Origin: Tolypeutes matacus
Lineage: Eukaryota > Chordata > Mammalia > Cingulata > Chlamyphoridae
Assembly: GCA_026826555.1 (NCBI GenBank)
Contig: JAKSZT010017954.1
Location: 4,864,642 to 4,928,641, forward strand
Length of the DNA stretch: 64,000 nt
Direction of reading: 5' to 3'
In this document: positions 21,910-32,989 of the stretch, piece after piece
How positions within the stretch are numbered: the stretch's first letter is position 1
Layout: every line of letters starts with the position of its first letter
Translations under genes and position numbers: made by a program
The notes under the pieces: model-generated
What the model was told of the DNA's origin: nothing
Database searches by the model: none
What the model saw: the letters and a program-made list of their open reading frames with translations, nothing else

Positions 21910-23989
21910 GGTAAAGTCAAGTGTTTTACCAACCTAATTGTGACAATTTAAACATCCACCAGCAGGGTTTGAAAATTCCTGGTGCCACACATCCTTGTGA
22001 ATAGTTGGTATTGTCTGGCTTCAAATGTTTTGACAATATGACATTTCTCTGATTATTGTGAATATTTTCATGGCTTCATGGTCCAGTCACGCTTCTTTTC
22101 CTGTGAAATGCCAATTTCTATTTTTTACCACCTTTTCTTTTGATTTGCTTTTTCTTCTTTGAATTGTTAAAACAGATCTTTATTCATTCTGAATACTAAT
22201 TCTTTCTTGATTACACGTGTAGCAAAGAATATTTCCTAGTCTGTGGATTTTCTTTATCTTCTATTCATCTTGTGTTTGGATGAAAAAGTTCTTAAATGTA
22301 ATACAGTCAATTTAGCACTCTTTTTATTATATGGTTTGTGCATTTGTGTCTTGGAAAATTATACCCCACTCTGAGATCATCCTTATAGTCTTCTATATTT
22401 TCTCCTGAAAGTTTTAAAGTTTTGGCCTTTTGCATGGAAGTGTTTAACACATTTGGTACATAGGTTTTTAACTGTGTTCCATCTTTTCCCCACATGAAAA
22501 AGCAATAGTCTCAGCCCCATTTTTACTGAACAATCTACTTTTCTTCACTGATCTGCAATTCCGACTCTGATATAGAAAAGTGTTCCCATTAGAATAAATG
22601 GACTGTCCGTTAGCTCCAGGAGGCTTTTTGACTATCTCTGTGTTAGCATGGTGCTGTCTTGCTATAGGCTTATGCTTTTTGATCTGGAAAGTCACCCCTT
22701 TTCATGCATCTTTTATTCAGGAGACTCTTCCCTTTCCTCTTCCACATGGATTTTTAGAAATAACTTTTCATGTCACAATATTGGCATTACGTTGAATCTT
22801 TAGATCAATTTGGGAAGAATTAAAATCTTCCCAATGATGAATCCTTGTAGGCCTGAATGTAGAAAATATCTCCATTTATTTATGCCTTTTAAGATGATTT
22901 TTAAATCTTGCCCATTTTTGTTAGTTTTATTCTTAGGTAGCACAAAATTTTTGTTGCTCCTGTAAATGTTATCTGTTTAAACTTCATTTTCTATCAGCTT
23001 CTTGTTAGTATTTAGAAATTCAATGGAATTTCTTAGTGTTTCTACCTTGAAAAAATGTTATATTAACGACTGGAAACTAATCATGGATTCTTTAGGGGTT
23101 TCTCCATAGATATTGAGAGTTTTGCTTCTTATTTTCCAGTCTTTACTATTTTCTCTTGTCTCATTGCATTGTCTTGGACCTCCACTGCAGTGTGACTAAA
23201 GTGGTGGGAGCAGAATTCTTGTTTAGTTTCTGATTTTAAAGGGAAGGTTTACATAGAATGCATAGGATATTTGCTGTATATTTGTGCATGTGTGTATGTG
23301 TATGTATTAAGATAGTTCTCTTCCATTCCTAATTTGCTAAAAGATTTACTTTTAAATAAATTAGTTTTGAATTTCCATATACCTTTTCTTCTCCTGTAAT
23401 CTGTTATTATGGTTCTATTAATAGTTTCTAATATTACTTTGCATTCCTGAAATAAACCTAATTTGGCCACGATGTATATAGCTTTTTACACATAGCTGGA
23501 TTCAATTTGATAATATGTTAACTAGAATTTGTGCATTTATATCCATTAATTCTTTTGTTATATTATTTTTGGCTGGTGGTATATCAAGGTTATGTGAACT
23601 TCATAAAATTAATTGTAGAGTGCTGTTTTTTCCCCATATTCTCCAAAAGAGTTCATATAGAATTAGAATTTTTTCTTTCTTGAATATTTGGTTGAACTCA
23701 CTAATAAATCTTTGAGTCTGATGTTTACTTTGTAGGAAGATTTCAAACTATGATTTTAATTTCTTTAAATGATTTACGATCATTCTGACTTCAGATTTCT
23801 TCTTAAAAAGACTTGTTTTATTTCTCTAGGATTTGACCGTTTTATCCAAGTTTTCAAGTTCAGCCACAATTTCCTCAAAAATTTTCTACACTTCACTTTG
23901 TTTTTTTCCTTCTGGGATTCTAACAACAGGAATATTCGACCTTTTCTTATTATTTCATTGGTCCCTGAGGCTCTGTTTCCCTTCTCCTT

Positions 23990-24246
23990 CTTTTCTTTTT
24001 TTTTTTTTTTAAGATTTTTATTTATTTATTTATTTATCCCCCCCTTGCTGCTTGTGCTCATTGTGTCCATTTGCTGTACATTTTTCTGTGTCTGCTTGTC
24101 TCCCTTTGTTGCGTCATCTTGCTGCGCCAGCTCGCTCACCACGCCGTGCGGGCCGGCTCGCCTTCACCAGGAGGCCCCGGGAATCGAACCTGGGGCCTCC
24201 CGCATGGCAAACGGGAGCCCAACCAATTGAGCCACAGCCGCTTCCC
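23990..24246 (-). mobile_element. full-length DAS-type SINE inside L1
   Basis: The best-preserved long DAS copy here. On the minus strand a tRNA-like head (plus strand GAGCCACAGCCGCTTCCC at 24229-24246, with the B-box region GGAATCGAACC at 24179-24189) is followed by a body with GACGCAACAAAGGG and an A tail (T run 23998-24010). The target duplication is not clear because the target is T-rich. A 153-residue open frame crosses the junction and is a mosaic of L1 and SINE. Confidence 0.85.
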
Positions 24247-25080
24247 TCCATATGTTTTTATTTTTCTTTATTTTTGAAAGAAGATTTGAAGAATATTTAC
24301 TTCTAGGTTTATAATTACTTTTCTCAGCAGTTTGACAGTATTAATCCTATTTTCTTCTAACTACTTCTTGTGGGTCAAAAGTCAGCTATTGGTTTCCTCT
24401 TCATATTAGCAATTCTTTAGTTTTAGTAGGGGGTGTTTGTACATTTCATTTAAATGGTCCTGCCTGGGAATCACCCAGGAGTCTTGAATTTGAATATTCT
24501 CATCTTTCACCAATCCTGTAGAATTCTCACCTATTATCTCTTTGAATACTGATTTTTTCACCCACTCACTCTATTCTCTCTTTCTGTCAATTCAGTTAGA
24601 TAAATCAGACCTACCCTCTCTTTTTTCCATGTTCCTTAAAGTCTCATATTTTCTCTCTCTTCATTTTCTTGTTATGGTTTCTGGGTAATTTCTTCAGATT
24701 TATCTTCCAGTTGACTAATTCTCTCTTTATCTGTGAAAAATTGCTATTTAACCTATTTATTTCTCAATTTTAATATTCTCAATTACTAATTTCTAGAAGT
24801 TCTTTTTTACCTTTTTCAAATCTTTTTGCCCCTTAATCATTTTTTCAATCCATTTTTACTCATTAATATAGCAAACATACTTCATTTTTATAGTGTCTCT
24901 ACTTATTCCAGTATTGATAATTTTTACAGGTCTGATTCTATAGTTTGTTGTCTCCATTGACTGTTACTCCTGGTGGCTCATTTCCTCCATTCATCATATG
25001 TGTTTGCTTCTTCATGGTTTCAGGGAAATTATCCTGTATGAGTCTGCTTTAAACAAAATGTTTGGCTCAGAGCTTCCCAG

Positions 25081-26069
25081 GACCTAGGACACATAAATAG
25101 CCTGAATTCTGGCACTACTGTGCATTAAATACTTTTAATAAGGAGGTATTGAGACTTTTTTCTTTTTTCACTCACTCAATCCAGAGCGAAGGAAGAGAAC
25201 AAAAACTTTCCACCATTTCTCTCTATAAGATGGGGATTTTATTTAGTTTAGATACCAAGAGTTATACCCTTCTCGAGCCCTATCTCTGTGAGAGGGTTTC
25301 TGAGCTATTCTGTTGGGCTCCAGACATAGTTTGCATATGCTGAGTATGTGTGTTTCACAAGTTGTCTGCAGAGATATATGGTTTTAAAAAAACTGTCTCA
25401 TTCATTTTCTAAAAGTTTCTGTAGTGCCAATACATATATCAAATATTTACAGTGGTTTAAATTTTTCTGGTCCTTATGGATTATTATTTTATTGTTTATG
25501 CTTATCAATATTTAAAAAAATTTAAAGAGGAACAGTTATTTTTGTAATTAGAAAAAATGTTATGAAATGAATATTTTGATAACTAAGTATATTTTGTAAT
25601 GGGGGTACCAAAGCAAGAAGTTATCAGTGGTAAATGGAAGGTATGAAATTAGAGGACTCTTCAAAAAGGAGGGAAGTCTTAAACTTATTATAAAATTCTT
25701 ACTTGAATTCTGTTAAATACACAGATACTCTTCCAAAACATTACATTTTTATTTAAAATAATTTGATATCCCAAACGAGCTTTACTAACACTAAACTGAT
25801 GTGATTATGGGAACAATAAATAAGATAATGTTTAAAAATACCAGCTTAAAGAGGTAAATTTTTAAATATTTTTAGTAGCATTATGCTTTGGCAATAAAAT
25901 TATCACCTTGGTTAACTGTAGTACTGGGATGAAAAAATCCTAGCTATTAAGTTGGTAATTATATCAGGGTCAAATAGTTGATATTTTTGCTTCAAGACCA
26001 GTTGCAGAAAATATTTCAGTATATGAAACTCTACTTTCCTACTTTCTAGTGAATTGGGTATATGTATCA
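25081..26069. other. AT-rich, no supported feature
   Basis: Strongly AT-rich unique sequence. The first 250 bp may still be L1-derived, but I cannot show it. Confidence 0.4.
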
Positions 26070-26240
26070 CCGTGGTTAATAAGTATTTGTCAAGTACTTG
26101 GTGTGTGTTGGACATCATGCTAAGGTAGGCAAAGGTTATAAATGTATTTTCCCTTAAAGTTCAAATAATTGTTTTTGTTATTTTGAGGGATATGAAAACA
26201 TAGATACTGTCCTCATGGAGCTCACAATTTATTAAGGATC
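26070..26240 (-). mobile_element. L2 3'-end fragment
   Basis: Antisense L2: TAATAAGTATTTGTCAAGTA, then TTGGTGTGTGTTGGACATCA and CCTCATGGAGCTCACAATTT. Confidence 0.65.
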
Positions 26241-26624
26241 ATAAGATAGGTCCACAAGCAAGATCAAAGCAGAGTTAAGCTGGTTGATCTCTAAATTCCT
26301 TCTAGATCTCAAAGAGATTCTAATCCAAGATGCTTTCGGATATGAAGATGTTGGCCTGAGTTGTCATGAAACAACAATCTTGGTTATGCTGGTAGTAGAG
26401 GTCTATTAGCCTCCTTTTAAAGTTTTAAATAACTTCCAAAGATATCTCTTACTAAAAGTGGGAGATGGTGCAAAAAATTCCATAGTGAGGATAAATGCAA
26501 AGTTATTTCATTTAGTTTAAAATTCATGCCATGCTTATTTTTACTGCAGCTTTTCCTTCCCAGAACATCCAAATTAGATTAAGGAGCCAAATTTGCATTT
26601 TCTGAGGATCCACCCTCTCACTTC

Positions 26625-26832
26625 TTTGCATTGAGTTTTTCATTGCATTTATCATTGTCTGATATACTATGTGTATATTTATTTGTTTATTACCTCTCTT
26701 TTCCTGTTAGAATGTTAGCTCCACATGGCAGGGATTTTTGTCTGTTGTTTTCAATATTGCACCCTCAGTGCCTAGAACTGTTCCTGGCACATTCTGAGCA
26801 CTTAATAGATGTTTGCTGAAGGAATGAATTAC
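26625..26832 (+). mobile_element. L2 3'-end fragment
   Basis: Sense L2 3' end: GAATGTTAGCTCCACATGGC, CAGTGCCTAGAACTGTTCCT and a GCTGAAGGAATGAATTAC tail. Confidence 0.75.
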
Positions 26833-26922
26833 TTTACTGGCTAAGAATGAGAGAGGAAGCAGACTCAGAGGTAATATGGCTGGAAAAGAGAAGCTGAACC
26901 CAGAGTTTAAAGTATTCTATAG

Positions 26923-27097
26923 CAGGGGCTCTCCAACTTTCGTATGCATCAGAATCACCCGGAAGGCTTATTAAAACACAGGTTGCTTGTCCCACTTCCA
27001 GCATTTCTGGTCCAGTAGGCCCTCAGAATTTACATTTTAATAATTCCCAAGTGAAGCCGATTCCACTGGTCCAGGGGCTGCATTTTGAAAACCACTG
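26923..27097. mobile_element. MER5A (hAT-Charlie, non-autonomous)
   Basis: Left end CAGGGGCTCTCCAACTTT and right end TTTTGAAAACCACTG form the terminal inverted repeats, with GCATCAGAATCACCCGGAAG and TTAAAACACAGGTTGC inside. The 8-bp flanks TTCTATAG and TTTTATAA match at six positions and differ by two transitions, as expected for an old hAT duplication. Confidence 0.85.
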
Positions 27098-27176
27098 TTT
27101 TATAAAAGAGATGCCCTATTCTATACACAAGCCCCCACCTGACCCTTCACCCCACAACCCAACACCAGGTAAAGAG

Positions 27177-27645
27177 TGGCTTAGGTTGCCAGAGCTGCTA
27201 TCACAAATAGTACATGATAGCTTGGCTTAAACAACGGGAATTTAGTGGCTCCTGGTTTTGAGGCTAGAAGGCTAGGAGAAGTCCAAAATCTAGATATCTG
27301 CCAAGCTTGCTCCCCCACCCCCACCCCGCCCCGAAGACTTGAGTTCTCTGGTGCTGGCTGCAGAACAATCCTTAGGGTTCCTTGGCTTTCTCATCACAGG
27401 ATGATGTCTTCCCCCCCCACCCCCCCAGGATGCCACTGACGTTTTGCTTCTGGCTCTTTCCTGTGGCTTTCCCTTTACAACGCCTTGGGTAGTCTGGATT
27501 AAGACTCACCCTCATTCAGCTGGGTCACACCTTAACTAAAAATTAGAGCTTTAAGAGGTCCTATTTACCTTGGGTCTATGCCCACAGGAATGCGTATTAA
27601 AATTAAGAACAGTTTAGACTGAGGTACATAATTCAATTTACCACA
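27177..27645 (-). mobile_element. family Y solo LTR
   Basis: The plus strand starts TGGCTTAGGTTGCCAGAGCT and ends CAATTTACCACA. The flanks AAGAG and CAGAG match at four of five positions. The polyadenylation signal seen in relatives is mutated here (TTTAGT on the plus strand). It contains two C-rich runs, one of them a G-quadruplex motif on the minus strand (27312-27332). Confidence 0.72.
27312..27332 (-). promoter_or_regulatory. G-quadruplex-forming motif
   Basis: Plus-strand C5-A-C5-A-C4-G-C4 gives four G tracts with single-base loops on the minus strand. It lies within the LTR at 27177-27645. Confidence 0.5.
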
Positions 27646-27650
27646 CAGAG

Positions 27651-28439
27651 TCAGGTTAGCTCTGACTGATTTGAAAACAAATCCCACAATGAACGTTTCA
27701 GTTAAATTAATGATAAGTTAACCTTGATTAGAAGAAGGGGAGAGCAAGGGAGAGGAAAGCATCCAGGATATATTAGTAGAGATGGAAAAATGGACCCCAA
27801 GTATGTTGGGAGATAAATTCAAGGTCACACAGTTCAATGGCTTCTAGCCAGTCTGTCTGTCGTATTTGCACTACACACAAACTAACGCTGAAAATGCTAA
27901 ATCTACCTTTCAAACACTTATATGTGATCTAAATTGATGAAATCGGACTGAATCCCAAAGAGCAAATTATCCTTAAGAGATCTAAATACTAAAGGCATGT
28001 CTTTTTTAAAAATTATTTTTCGAAAGCAAGATAGACTACTGTGAGATTGAGAAATTTTTTTAAAAAAACAATAAGAGTATTTATGATAATGGAAGAGAAA
28101 CCCATTAAGAATTTTATTAGATAAGATGACAAAAATTAACTTCCCCTGTTTTCATTTTAGAATCACTGAACATTTGTTTCCATAATAAAAATAGCAGTGA
28201 AAAGAAAATTGGACACAGCGCATTACCCTCTTCCCTCTGCAGGGTGGAGGAGGAGGATTTCTTCTCCCTGGAGAGATGAGGGCGCCCACTGGCTTAATTA
28301 AGGAGGACATTGTATGCAGAAAAAGAGCAAGGCGCCCCAGCAGCCTGCAACTTCATTCCCCGTTTTGCATAGTGGTTACACAGTCTGGACCTGCAGTTGG
28401 ATTATGTGATTAAAAAAAAAAAAAAATAGATAATTTGTT
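27651..28439. other. no supported feature
   Basis: Unique AT-rich DNA, with an A run at about 28411-28425. The part around 28060-28380 is repeat-free and could be conserved noncoding sequence. Confidence 0.4.
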
Positions 28440-28615
28440 ATTTTGAATACTGCCTCTGCCACTTAGGGAGATACTTTGGCCAAGGTACTTAATTTCTTTA
28501 CCCTTCCGCCTGCCCTTCTGCGAAGTGTTTGAGTAACGACTGCGCAGGAGCTAGTAGTATCTTTAGAGCAGTGCTTGGCACAAAGTGAGGGGTCGCTGCG
28601 TGAGGGCTGGTATTG
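28440..28615 (+). mobile_element. MIR SINE
   Basis: ACTGCCTCTGCCACTTAGGG, then CCAAGGTACTTAATTTC, then GAGCAGTGCTTGGCACAAAG, the sense order of MIR from core to 3' end. Confidence 0.75.
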
Positions 28616-29904
28616 TGCCCCTGGGCACCGAATAGCTTGAGTTTAACCACGTTGTTGATCCACAGCATGAAAGGGTCCTGTGTGTTATTTATCTGTTCAG
28701 TCTCTCACCTAAAATTTATTGCGCTGGGTCCTCTGGATTTGTCTGGTGACGTGACTTAAACAGACACAACCAAACCGTGTATCACAGCCTTGGTAGCTGC
28801 CGGCACCAGGAGGGGCTCTGCGGACCCGGCGGGAACTCTAGGTTTGCAAGGGGTGCCGGGAGCAATGATGTGCTTGATGGGGGTGGGGGTTGGGGGAAGA
28901 AAAAAAAAAAAAAAAAGCAAAAATTAAATTTAGGCAGAAGAAGGAGAAAATTAGTGCTGAAAGAAGAGAAGATAATAAAGCAAGTGTGAGCCACGGATTT
29001 CAGTTTGGAGAGGGTCGATCCCAGGTGAACGTGGGTGGAGATTGGGGTGTGTGGTGCCTGGGACCTCCTCCCACACACATATTGATCATACTTAACATGC
29101 ACGGGTGCATTGTTAGATATTTGTTGAGTGTGCTTGGCCCAAGGCAAGGAGGAGCGTTTCTGTGCATGGCTTACTGTGCGGATCCTGTGAGAGAGGAGAG
29201 CTGGAGCTCTGGAGTGTGCTGGTCCCTTTGACACCAGAGAAGGCGTGGACCTAGCCAGGTGGGGGTGGGGGAGTCAGAAGCCTGCAGAGCTATGAGATTT
29301 GTGGCCTTTTAAGACTCAAGACACAAGCTATGATGCTGCGGGTGCTAGATTTCAAAATGCAGCACAGCTCTGCTGGGGGGAGCTCTTCTCACCCTAATTT
29401 GACACAGACCGTGGAAAACTTCGGCACCCGGGGCCCAGGGCAGCCAAGGAGGAGGTATCTGCTCATAGCAGAGAAGCGGGAGGAACGCACACAGCAAGGT
29501 TTTTATGCTTATTTTTTCAAAGATCCACCAGTAACAAGACACTCTAATTCAGTACTGTATTTTAAATCCATTTTTTAGAAAATTCTGCATTTGTTTCCAG
29601 AGAGAAGTGCATTTTTTTCTCTAAAACATAAAAAAAAAAAAAAAAAAAAGAGCTACTTTAAATTTTGTGTATCAGCAAGTCGAGAACAAGAATTAAGCAA
29701 GTATTGAACTCCAGCAACCTTGGAGGGATATGCAAGAATAAAAAGAAAAGAAGGGGGAAAAAAAGAAAGCTAAGACATCGGTGTCTTCAGTTTTTGGCCT
29801 CCAGCGTCTTTCAGAGCGGCTTTCCAGCTTTTAGACAAGCCCCATTTCTCATTTGGAACAATTTCTCAGATTCATTTTTTAAAAATGCAAATTGGACTGT
29901 AATA
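28616..29904. other. no supported feature; A and G runs
   Basis: Contains a G-rich stretch followed by A17 (28878-28916) and an A20 run (29630-29649). A 150-residue minus-strand frame (28782-29234) owes part of its length to the A run, read as polyphenylalanine, and is rejected. Confidence 0.45.
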
Positions 29905-30115
29905 ATAGCTAAAGTCTTTGAACATTTACGATGTGCCAGGCACTAATCTAAATGTTTTCCATGCGGTCACCCATTGAATCTTACCAAAGATGCATTGGAT
30001 AGATATTATCATTACCTCATTTCATAGATGAGAAACCTGAGCATTGCAGTACCTTTCCCACGGTTTCAACACAAAGACTTGGAATCAGGATTTGAATCAG
30101 GTTTTATGGAAGTCT
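29905..30115 (-). mobile_element. MIR SINE
   Basis: Antisense MIR: TTACGATGTGCCAGGCACTA, TTATCATTACCTCATTTCAT, GATGAGAAACCTGAGCATTG and a GGAATCAGGATTTGAATCAG piece. Near full length. Confidence 0.78.
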
Positions 30116-30999
30116 TTTCCTAAGCAGCCAGGAATTCTGACCCTAAGCCTGGTCTAATGTGTGTGCTATGGGCTCTCCCCTGCTCAAACACTTTCAGTTG
30201 CTCCCCATTACTTACGGTTTACCCTGCCCAAACCCTAGTAGTTCAATCAGAGTTTGAAACTGGTGTTCTGGCCAAATCAGCACAGTTTTCTGCTTCCTCC
30301 CCCAAGAACAACCTAGAGAATCTATGGAGGGAAATGTCAATGTGGGTGAAAACCATGAGAAACCCCTAGAACACAAAGAGCTGTTGTGAGCTGAGATGTG
30401 GTGTGTGTGTGTGTGTGTGTGTGTGTAGGGGGAGGATTAGGGTTGTCTCTAGACCCTGTGCCATGTGCAATATGGTTGTGACAATAAATGTTGGGTTTAT
30501 CTTGTTTCTGAAAAACTCCAAGGTTTGTCTTTCTTCTGAAAACCTCTTGCTTCTCTCCACCTGCAAGGCTGCAAAGACACATAATTCTTGGGGCAGGTGT
30601 CTTCAGGGATGAGTGGTCAGCACACAAGCCTGGGGGCAGGGGGCGGGTGAAGAGCTGTAGAAGGCAGATGGGGGCAGAAAAGCCTCACATTGTACTTCCT
30701 CATCCTCCCTCTTCTGGCCCTTGAGGCTGGCAGTCAGTGTTCTGAGCACAGCGTCCTCCATCTGCAGCTTCTCCATGGGCCTGAGAGGGAAGCCCTGCCT
30801 GGAGGAGGGGCTTGGGGCGTGGGCAGTGAGCACCTGTGGTTTTCTGGGGGCTGGGTCTCTCCATCCTTACCCGCTCTTTAAGCTCTTCTGAGCTGACGGT
30901 CTGGCCCTCTGCTTCTGTTCCATTTGTGTTGCCCCATGGAGTAGACATACCCCCAGGGGAAGACGTGCCCACAGCATAAAGCAGTGGGACATCAGAGGA
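30116..30999. other. mostly unassigned; microsatellite at 30401
   Basis: A weak L2-like stretch may exist at 30170-30235 (TTGCTCCCCATTACTTACGG). Otherwise only the GT repeat is recognisable. Confidence 0.4.
30401..30426. repeat. (GT)13 microsatellite
   Basis: Thirteen uninterrupted GT dinucleotides, likely polymorphic in length. Confidence 0.95.
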
Positions 31000-31315
31000 A
31001 CACAAGTGTATCAAAAGAAAAGCAATGGACCAGAATGTGGATCTTGTCAGAATCAGAGGTATCGGAGCAGCTAGACGGAGCATAACAAACAGGTAAGAGG
31101 GACAACACAAACAATGAGCCCCAGTGGCAACTATGGACCATAGTTAGTAGTATAATTATAATAATATTGTTTCATCAGTTGTAACAAAGGTACCACACTA
31201 ATGCAAATAATAATGTTAATAATAGGGAAAACATTGTGGGTGAGGAGGCTATATGGGAACTCAGTATTTTCTGCATGATTTTTCTGTAAATCTGCATCTT
31301 CTCTAATTAAAAAAA
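31000..31315 (+). mobile_element. L1 3' end (xenarthran type)
   Basis: CAACTATGGACCATAGTTAG, CAGTATTTTCTGCATGATTT and TTCTGTAAATCTGCATCTTC lead into an A tail at 31306-31318, a sense L1 3' terminus. Its 3' UTR resembles the antisense copies at 40.1 and 42.5 kb. Confidence 0.75.
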
Positions 31316-31661
31316 AACACCCCGCCCCCAAAAGAGGTAAGGGGATAGTAGCACAAAACAAACACAAGAACCATATGTACACACATATGCATGCACATAC
31401 ACACATGACCTAAGTGGAAATATTGGATATGAAAAGAATAATCACTGAAATAAAGATTGCAATAGATGGGATAGAGTAGGACACACAACGCTGAGGAACT
31501 CATTAGAAAATCGAGGAATTCTTCTATACAGAAGAGGGCAAAGAAAAAGAAGTAGAAATTATAAAAGTTTAGGGTTACAGAATATATGGGCAATAAAAAC
31601 CAGACACAGAAGAGTACTGTTTCAAACTTGTGAAGCTAAATTTTAAATTTGGATTGGGTGG

Positions 31662-32256
31662 TGTAGCAGTTTGGCGTTGTTTATGAATTCCAAAAATAGT
31701 TATTGGATTATGTTTGTAAACTGGTTTGTCAGAGGTATCACTTTTAACTGATTAAATTATGATTTGGACTTTGATGGGGTCATGTCAGTAGGGCATTGCA
31801 TCCCTGCCCCTTGGTGGGTGGGGACTAACAGATAAAGGACACGGCAAAGGACAGAGTTGGAGTTTTTGGAGCTGGAGTTTTGAGCTGGAGCCCGGGAAGT
31901 GAATACACAGGAGAAGAACACAGAGGAGTAGGGATGGCTCCTTAGACATGGCAGAAGCCTGGGGGGAGAGACAGAGCCGTTAGCCTGATAGTCTGCAGCT
32001 GGCCTTGTGGAGTGAGCACAGCAGCTGAGCCTGCAGAGAAACAGAGCCCTGGGAAGAGAGGACCCCAAGAGGCCTGAACTCTTGGCAGATGTCGGCAGCC
32101 ATCTTGCCCCAACACGTGGCAATAGACTCTGGTGAGGGAAGTAGCTTATGCTTTATGGCCTGGTAACTGTAAGCTTCTACCTCAAATAAATACCCTTAAT
32201 AAAAGCCAAACGATTTCTGGTGTTTTGCATCAGCACCCCTTTGGCTGACTAATCCA
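31662..32256 (+). mobile_element. family X solo LTR, complete
   Basis: Starts TGTAGCAGTTTGG and ends GGCTGACTAATCCA. A perfect 5-bp duplication GGTGG lies at 31657-31661 and 32257-32261, and AATAAA is at 32185-32190. Related copies are at 40940-41486 (plus), 47213-47568 (minus, partial) and 50303-50902 (minus). The 5-bp duplication and TG...CA ends fit an ERVL-like endogenous retrovirus LTR. No internal gene remains. I cannot name the family. Confidence 0.78.
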
Positions 32257-32261
32257 GGTGG

Positions 32262-32639
32262 GGTCAGGTGGGACACAATGGGAAATCGAGGCCATAATGT
32301 ATGAGAAAAGACAGTGAGTTACAGGTTCCAGAGAGAGAGGGGGACTCAACCAGCGGGTGGGGAGACCCGTGGCTGGTGGCTTTATCGTGGGCCAGGAGTG
32401 GAGGTTAGATTTATTGTGGGAGTCAAGGACTCCCTAAAGCAAAAGGAAAGGGACTAGGGGGAGGGGCGAGGGTGGGGGGGAGGGTTAGCTTATCATTTGG
32501 GGCCACATGTGGGTTTTGGGTTGTGTGTGGGTGGTGGCCACAGATGCGGGTTTGGCCTCTGGGGGGAGCTGCTTATTAACTAGGCCAAAGGGGTGTGTTG
32601 CAAGTGGCCGGGTCAAAGTGAAATGGATGCCGAGGTAGC
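32262..32639. other. G-rich unassigned sequence
   Basis: G-rich on the plus strand, directly after the LTR duplication. It contains the G-quadruplex motif at 32457-32484. It may be part of another repeat, but I do not recognise it. Confidence 0.4.
32457..32484 (+). promoter_or_regulatory. strong G-quadruplex motif
   Basis: The tract order is G5-A-G4-CGA-G3-T-G7-A-G3 in 28 bases, with loops of one to three bases. This is a textbook quadruplex-forming pattern; any function is inference. Confidence 0.6.
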
Positions 32640-32915
32640 ACAGAAAAATGTTGCTATGACAGGTACCTGCTGTATGATTCCATTTATCTAGCACTACAAA
32701 CAGGACAAAGTGATTTGTAGTGTTAGAAGTCAGGCTGATGTGATTTTTGAGGAGAGGGTAGGGTTGTTTGCTGTGAGCTTCTGCAGTGCTGATAATATTG
32801 AGTGGGTGCTGGTTATACAGCTAGTTAGCTTTGTGACATTCCGTTTTATGTACATTTATGCTTTATGAAGTTTTCTGTATGTATGTTACACTTCAATTAA
32901 CAATGTTGTGTGTGT
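32640..32915 (+). mobile_element. L1 (L1M-type) 3' fragment
   Basis: TGTATGATTCCATTTATCTA followed by CAATTAACAATGTTG-like sequence matches the sense L1 3' region. Confidence 0.6.
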
Positions 32916-32989
32916 GAGAGTGAGATATGGGAGGTGGGGGGTGGGCGTTGCTAATAGAAGAGCCAACATCCAGACAGTAGAGTGTCAGA

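Larger units (their letters stand above)
20440..25080 (-). mobile_element. old L1 (L1M-type), minus strand, with later insertions
   Basis: Reading the plus strand, L1 3'-UTR-like sequence (20440-20652, 21098-21478) is followed by antisense ORF2-like sequence (21910-23500) and then L1 5'-region sequence (to about 25080). Landmarks are TTCATCCATGTTTATGTGTA, CATCCACCAGCAGGG, TTTTGGCCTTTTGCATGGAA and CCTGAGGCTCTGTTTCCC. Three insertions interrupt it: an LTR (20653-21097), an unassigned element (21479-21909) and a DAS SINE ending at 24246. No intact coding frame survives. Confidence 0.8.

Noticed and set aside
23769..24230. 153-residue open frame (plus strand)
   Set aside because: It is a mosaic of antisense L1 and a DAS SINE.
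28782..29234. 150-residue open frame (minus strand)
   Set aside because: Part of its length comes from an A17 run read as phenylalanine, and the rest shows no domain.
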